From assembly GCA_951800685.1 (NCBI GenBank), contig CATOJY010000034.1, forward strand, positions 1 through 36,791: a stretch of DNA of 36,791 nt, read 5' to 3'. A program made the translations under genes and the position numbers. Under the pieces are notes generated by a model. The model searched no databases, was not told the origin of the DNA, and saw only the letters and a list, made by a program, of their open reading frames with translations. Shown piece after piece: positions 33,893-36,791 of the stretch; within the stretch, counting starts at the first letter, position 1; each line of letters begins with the position of its first letter. Source of the stretch: an uncultured Lachnospiraceae bacterium. Lineage in GTDB: Bacteria > Bacillota > Clostridia > Lachnospirales > Lachnospiraceae.

Positions 33893-35596
33893 CTACTCTA
33901 ATCCTTCAAGATCATACTCCTCCAGCCATTGGCGCGCCGCCGCACATACTTCCCGCAAGCATTTTTCCTCAAACGGATCATCCAGTCCTGCGTTCTGCAA
34001 AAGCTCCGTAAACACAGCGCTGCCGCCCTGTTTCGTATACGCCATATACTTCTCCCATGCCGCCTGAGGATCCTTCTGAATTCTTGCCCAAAACTGTAGA
34101 GCAACCGTCTGTGCCAGACAGTAGTCAATATAATAGAATGGACGGTCATAAATGTGATGCTGCCTCTGCCATCCTTCACCATCTGCATAGAAAGGAATCT
34201 CTCCGTCCAGACGCATCCATGGCATGTAAACACCAAGCAGTTCTTTCCAGAGTGCGTGCCTTCCCGTCGGCGTCAGATCCGGCTCCTGGAATACTCTGTG
34301 CTGGAAATGATCTACCATTGTACCATACGGAATGAAAGTCAATGCATCCGATAAATGGGAATAGAAGAACTTACGGGTATCCTTCCCAAAAAAGCCCTCC
34401 GCCCATCTCCATGCAAAGAATTCCATAGACATAGAATGCACCTCACAAGCCTCTAAGGATGGCCAAACCGCAGAAAGAGGCACACGTTCCCGATTCATCC
34501 ATGCTGCAAAAGCATGTCCAGCCTCATGTGTCACCACCTCCACATCATGCTGCGTACCGTTAAAGTTAGCGAAAATAAACGGTACTTCATAATCTGGAAT
34601 ACTGGTACAGTAACCGCCGCCCGCCTTTCCTTCCGTGGACAGCACATCAAGCAGCTCTCCATCCAGCATCATACGGAAAAATTCGCTCGTCTCAGGACTA
34701 AGCTCATCATAGAATTTCCTGCCCTGCGCCAAAATATCATCCGGCGTTCCCACAGGTCTTGCATTGCCAGAACGGAATGCCAACGCATTATCCGCAAAGC
34801 TCATCGGATATTCCTTCCCTAGACGCTTCGCCTGCTCCTGATAGATCTCTGTAGCTACCGGCACCAGATATTTCACCACAGCCGCCCGGAACTTCTCCAC
34901 ATCCTCTTGCGTATAACAGTTACGCATCATCCGGTAATATCCAAGCTGTGTATAACCGTCATACCCCAGCTTGGATCCCATCTGATCCCTCAGATGCACC
35001 AATTCGTCATACAGACGGTCAAGATCCGCCTGATGATCCTTATACCATTGCCCTTCCGCTTTCCATGCAGCAAGACGCCGCGCATCGTCCGGATCAGATT
35101 TAAAAGGCGTGATCTGGGAAAGCGTATAAACGCCTTCCTCGAACGGAATCTGGGCTGAGGCCAAAAGCTTACTATATTCTTGTTTCAGATCATTTTCCTG
35201 CTGCAGCTCCTGAATAATCTTGGGAGAAAATGTCTTTAATTCCATTTCCGTATTTAAAAACATCATATTACCGTATTCCGCCTCGAATTCCGACCGGAAC
35301 GGACTTTCCAGCATTGTATGATTCCATGCTTGAAGATACTCCTCCAGCTCAGGCATGGCGGCGCTCCAGAATTTCACCTCTCCATCATAAAATTCATCCC
35401 TGGTATCAATATCGTGCCGGATATGGGCAAGCGTAGCCTGTGTCTCTACATGCTTGATCAATTCTTCTTTTTCCAAGAAAACGGCCTTCGCTGCAACATA
35501 GCTCTCCGCCGCTTCTAATTGTTTGGTCAAATCTGCTACTTTGTTCTTCACACTCTGTATATCAGAGCGCGTATAGAGCATTTCTGAAAATTTCAT
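33893..35596 (-). CDS. M3 family oligoendopeptidase (PepF-like)
   Basis: A zinc metallopeptidase that cuts short peptides in the cytoplasm. The 567-residue protein has the thimet-type motif HEAGH (357-361) with catalytic Glu358, and Glu385 in LEACEVHSMSMEFF as the likely third zinc ligand. FANFNGTQHDVEVVTHEAGH and the later YAYDxPFYY-like RPFYYIDYCLAQTVALQFW are typical of the M3 oligoendopeptidase F branch. There is no signal peptide. The start MKFSEMLYTRSDIQSV follows AGAGAGGA. A clear promoter lies upstream, and the gene is the first of a two-gene unit next to oppABCDF. This fits a function in breaking down imported peptides. Confidence 0.93.
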   Translation of the reverse strand: MKFSEMLYTRSDIQSVKNKVADLTKQLEAAESYVAAKAVFLEKEELIKHVETQATLAHIRHDIDTRDEFYDGEVKFWSAAMPELEEYLQAWNHTMLESPFRSEFEAEYGNMMFLNTEMELKTFSPKIIQELQQENDLKQEYSKLLASAQIPFEEGVYTLSQITPFKSDPDDARRLAAWKAEGQWYKDHQADLDRLYDELVHLRDQMGSKLGYDGYTQLGYYRMMRNCYTQEDVEKFRAAVVKYLVPVATEIYQEQAKRLGKEYPMSFADNALAFRSGNARPVGTPDDILAQGRKFYDELSPETSEFFRMMLDGELLDVLSTEGKAGGGYCTSIPDYEVPFIFANFNGTQHDVEVVTHEAGHAFAAWMNRERVPLSAVWPSLEACEVHSMSMEFFAWRWAEGFFGKDTRKFFYSHLSDALTFIPYGTMVDHFQHRVFQEPDLTPTGRHALWKELLGVYMPWMRLDGEIPFYADGEGWQRQHHIYDRPFYYIDYCLAQTVALQFWARIQKDPQAAWEKYMAYTKQGGSAVFTELLQNAGLDDPFEEKCLREVCAAARQWLEEYDLEGLE

Positions 35597-35683
35597 AATA
35601 CTGTTCCTCTCTTTTCCTTAATAGAAATAAATGTCTTTGCCGTATGCTATCTGTGTTACAAAAACCACAGCCCGATAAAATCT

Positions 35684-35713
35684 ATCATATCCTATTTAAC
35701 CGAGATCAGTCAA
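35684..35713 (-). promoter_or_regulatory. Promoter of the M3 peptidase gene
   Basis: Minus-strand TTGACT (35708-35713) and TATGAT (35684-35689) are 18 bases apart, about 88 bases upstream of the start codon. Confidence 0.7.
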
Positions 35714-35766
35714 TCGTCAATAAACAAACTCTCCTTTTAGATTCATGACACAGAATTCCCGTTTCA

Positions 35767-35794
35767 TTGCTTTTCTCTATAAAAACCATAAGAT
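35767..35794 (+). promoter_or_regulatory. Weak putative promoter of the right-end gene
   Basis: TTGCTT (35767-35772) and TAAGAT (35789-35794) are 16 bases apart, about 50 bases upstream of the start. The -35 matches consensus at only three of six positions. Confidence 0.3.
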
Positions 35795-35842
35795 CATGAC
35801 GAAAAAAATAGTAACACACTACCAGAAATGGAGGAACCAATC

Positions 35843-36691
35843 ATGAGTATAACTTACACATCCGCTATCAATCCACAGACAAACTTAACAGAACCTTCTA
35901 CTGGAAGCTGCGTGAAAACACCTGTTTCCTCCAATAGCTTCAAAGATCATGTGAAAGAAAGCGTTGTAGACGAGTACAAAAGAAAACATCCCGACCATGC
36001 CCGCCATGTAGAGCAGCAGGTAAAAGCCGGCCGTGCAGTCCGCGAGAAATATGGCAATGCCATTCCTACTGAAAACATGACAATGGCAGAATATCAGGCC
36101 TATTTCTATGCTCTGCTAGACACCATTCCTTACGATTCTACAAGAGTCAATGATACAACAACTCTCTCTATCTCCGACGAAGGCTGGGAGCAGATGCGCA
36201 AAGACCCGGATTACGAAGCCTGGATTCTGGGATATTTTGTAGAAGACCGTGCCGTCCGCAACCCCTTCTTCGGCTGGGGCCACAACGACGGCAGTATCAT
36301 CTTTGAAAGGTTTGGCGCTTCCATAGAAGAACACCGGGGCGATGGATTCAGTAAATCTATTTTTAAAGGAAATGATCCAGATGACGATGAGGAGGACAAA
36401 GAAGACTGGTGGATCAAACGACACAGGCGAATGAAAAAGCTGCTGAAAGAACAAGTGGAACGTGATCAGAAAGAAGATGCTGCCAGGCGGTCGGCCTTAC
36501 AGCAGGAATACGCAAGACAGCAATATATCAGCCGCCAGCGTCATCACAATTTTCTGACCGCCGGGACACCTAATAGTCCAGACGTACCTCTGCCACAGAA
36601 TCCCCTCACTTCCGTAACGGCATTTACTGCCTATGACAACATTTTGGGCCTGTTTAGCAGTAATATCACCACTTTACAACTTTTAAGCTAA
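35843..36691 (+). CDS. Hypothetical soluble protein, 282 aa, no family recognised
   Basis: I do not recognise this protein. I chose the ATG at 35843 because GGAGG lies eight bases upstream; an ATG at 35828 overlaps that ribosome site. There is no signal peptide or membrane segment. The N-terminal 30 residues are Ser/Thr/Asn/Pro-rich and probably disordered. A helical part (about 30-80) includes VEQQVKAGRAVREKYGNAIP; the centre (about 95-170) contains ISDEGWEQMRKDPDYEAWILGYF and WGHNDGSIIFERFG; then comes an acidic run (PDDDEEDKEDWW), a highly charged helix (about 195-240, likely coiled coil), and a Pro/Thr-rich tail. It looks like a structural or exported-without-signal protein, but this is speculation. 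Confidence 0.7.
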   Translation: MSITYTSAINPQTNLTEPSTGSCVKTPVSSNSFKDHVKESVVDEYKRKHPDHARHVEQQVKAGRAVREKYGNAIPTENMTMAEYQAYFYALLDTIPYDSTRVNDTTTLSISDEGWEQMRKDPDYEAWILGYFVEDRAVRNPFFGWGHNDGSIIFERFGASIEEHRGDGFSKSIFKGNDPDDDEEDKEDWWIKRHRRMKKLLKEQVERDQKEDAARRSALQQEYARQQYISRQRHHNFLTAGTPNSPDVPLPQNPLTSVTAFTAYDNILGLFSSNITTLQLLS

Positions 36692-36791
36692 GCTGTTTCT
36701 TCAAGACATAGCTTTCGTAAGGCTTTGATAACAGCCATTGATTTTATATGGGTTTCGATGTACTGTACCAAGTTTACATAAAATATCTGCC
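36688..36791 (-). CDS. Possible 3' end of a gene entering from the right edge
   Basis: On the minus strand one frame stays open from the window edge to a TAG at 36688-36690, overlapping the last codons of the plus-strand gene. It encodes 33 residues including LVQYIETHIKSMAVIKALRK. It is too short to recognise and could be chance. Confidence 0.25.
   Translation of the reverse strand, partial: QIFYVNLVQYIETHIKSMAVIKALRKLCLEETA

Noticed and set aside
36692..36735. GCTGTT/AACAGC as a terminator after the right-end gene
   Set aside because: The stem is only six bases with a long loop and no following T-run.

Overview
The window looks like chromosomal DNA of an anaerobic, spore-forming Firmicute, most likely a gut Lachnospiraceae species (Blautia/Dorea-like). 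This rests on moderate GC, strong AGGAGG-type ribosome binding sites, sigma-A-type promoters, the cluster yicC-remA-gmk-rpoZ-rimO-pgsA-cinA, a CotF-type coat protein, a Spo0A-type DNA-binding domain, and lipoproteins with the MKK...LTACGG signal. The genus is inferred. I see no tRNA, rRNA, insertion sequence, prophage or CRISPR array.

Layout. 1-1000: a promoter pointing out of the left edge and an unrecognised minus-strand gene. 1106-2958 (+): a promoter, a cyclophilin-type isomerase lipoprotein, and an overlapping lone EutH-type transporter. 2996-5248 (-): RecQ helicase. 5417-12453 (-): one long housekeeping operon, yicC-remA-gmk-rpoZ-rimO-pgsA-cinA, followed by an NPY-repeat membrane protein. 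It has a near-consensus promoter at its start and a strong terminator at its end. 12459-14506 (+): rqcH, with a back-to-back promoter and a structured leader made of two diverged repeat units. 14525-18962 (-): two small coat-type proteins, a SpoVB-like flippase, glycogen synthase, and a Spo0A-like protein without a receiver domain.

19263-35713 (-) is a peptide-utilisation region. It holds two complete Opp-type peptide ABC transporters in different gene orders (oppBCDFA, then oppABCDF when read in the direction of transcription). Between them is a small membrane protein, and upstream is a PepF-like M3 oligopeptidase with an unknown membrane protein. The binding lipoproteins would capture peptides, the B/C permeases and D/F ATPases would import them, and the cytoplasmic M3 peptidase could cleave them. 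35843-36691 (+) is an unrecognised gene, and an open frame runs off the right edge.

Most worth a second look: the twin two-hairpin units in the rqcH leader (12491-12647); a possible leader peptide plus hairpin ahead of oppBCDFA (25301-25437); the OppC-type permease with a large extracytoplasmic insertion (28168-29724); the oversized OppA-type protein of the same operon; the receiver-less Spo0A-like regulator; and the NPY-repeat membrane protein at the end of the housekeeping operon. I found no clearly novel multi-gene defence or mobile system. Promoters, terminators and functions are predictions read from sequence; none was tested by a search.
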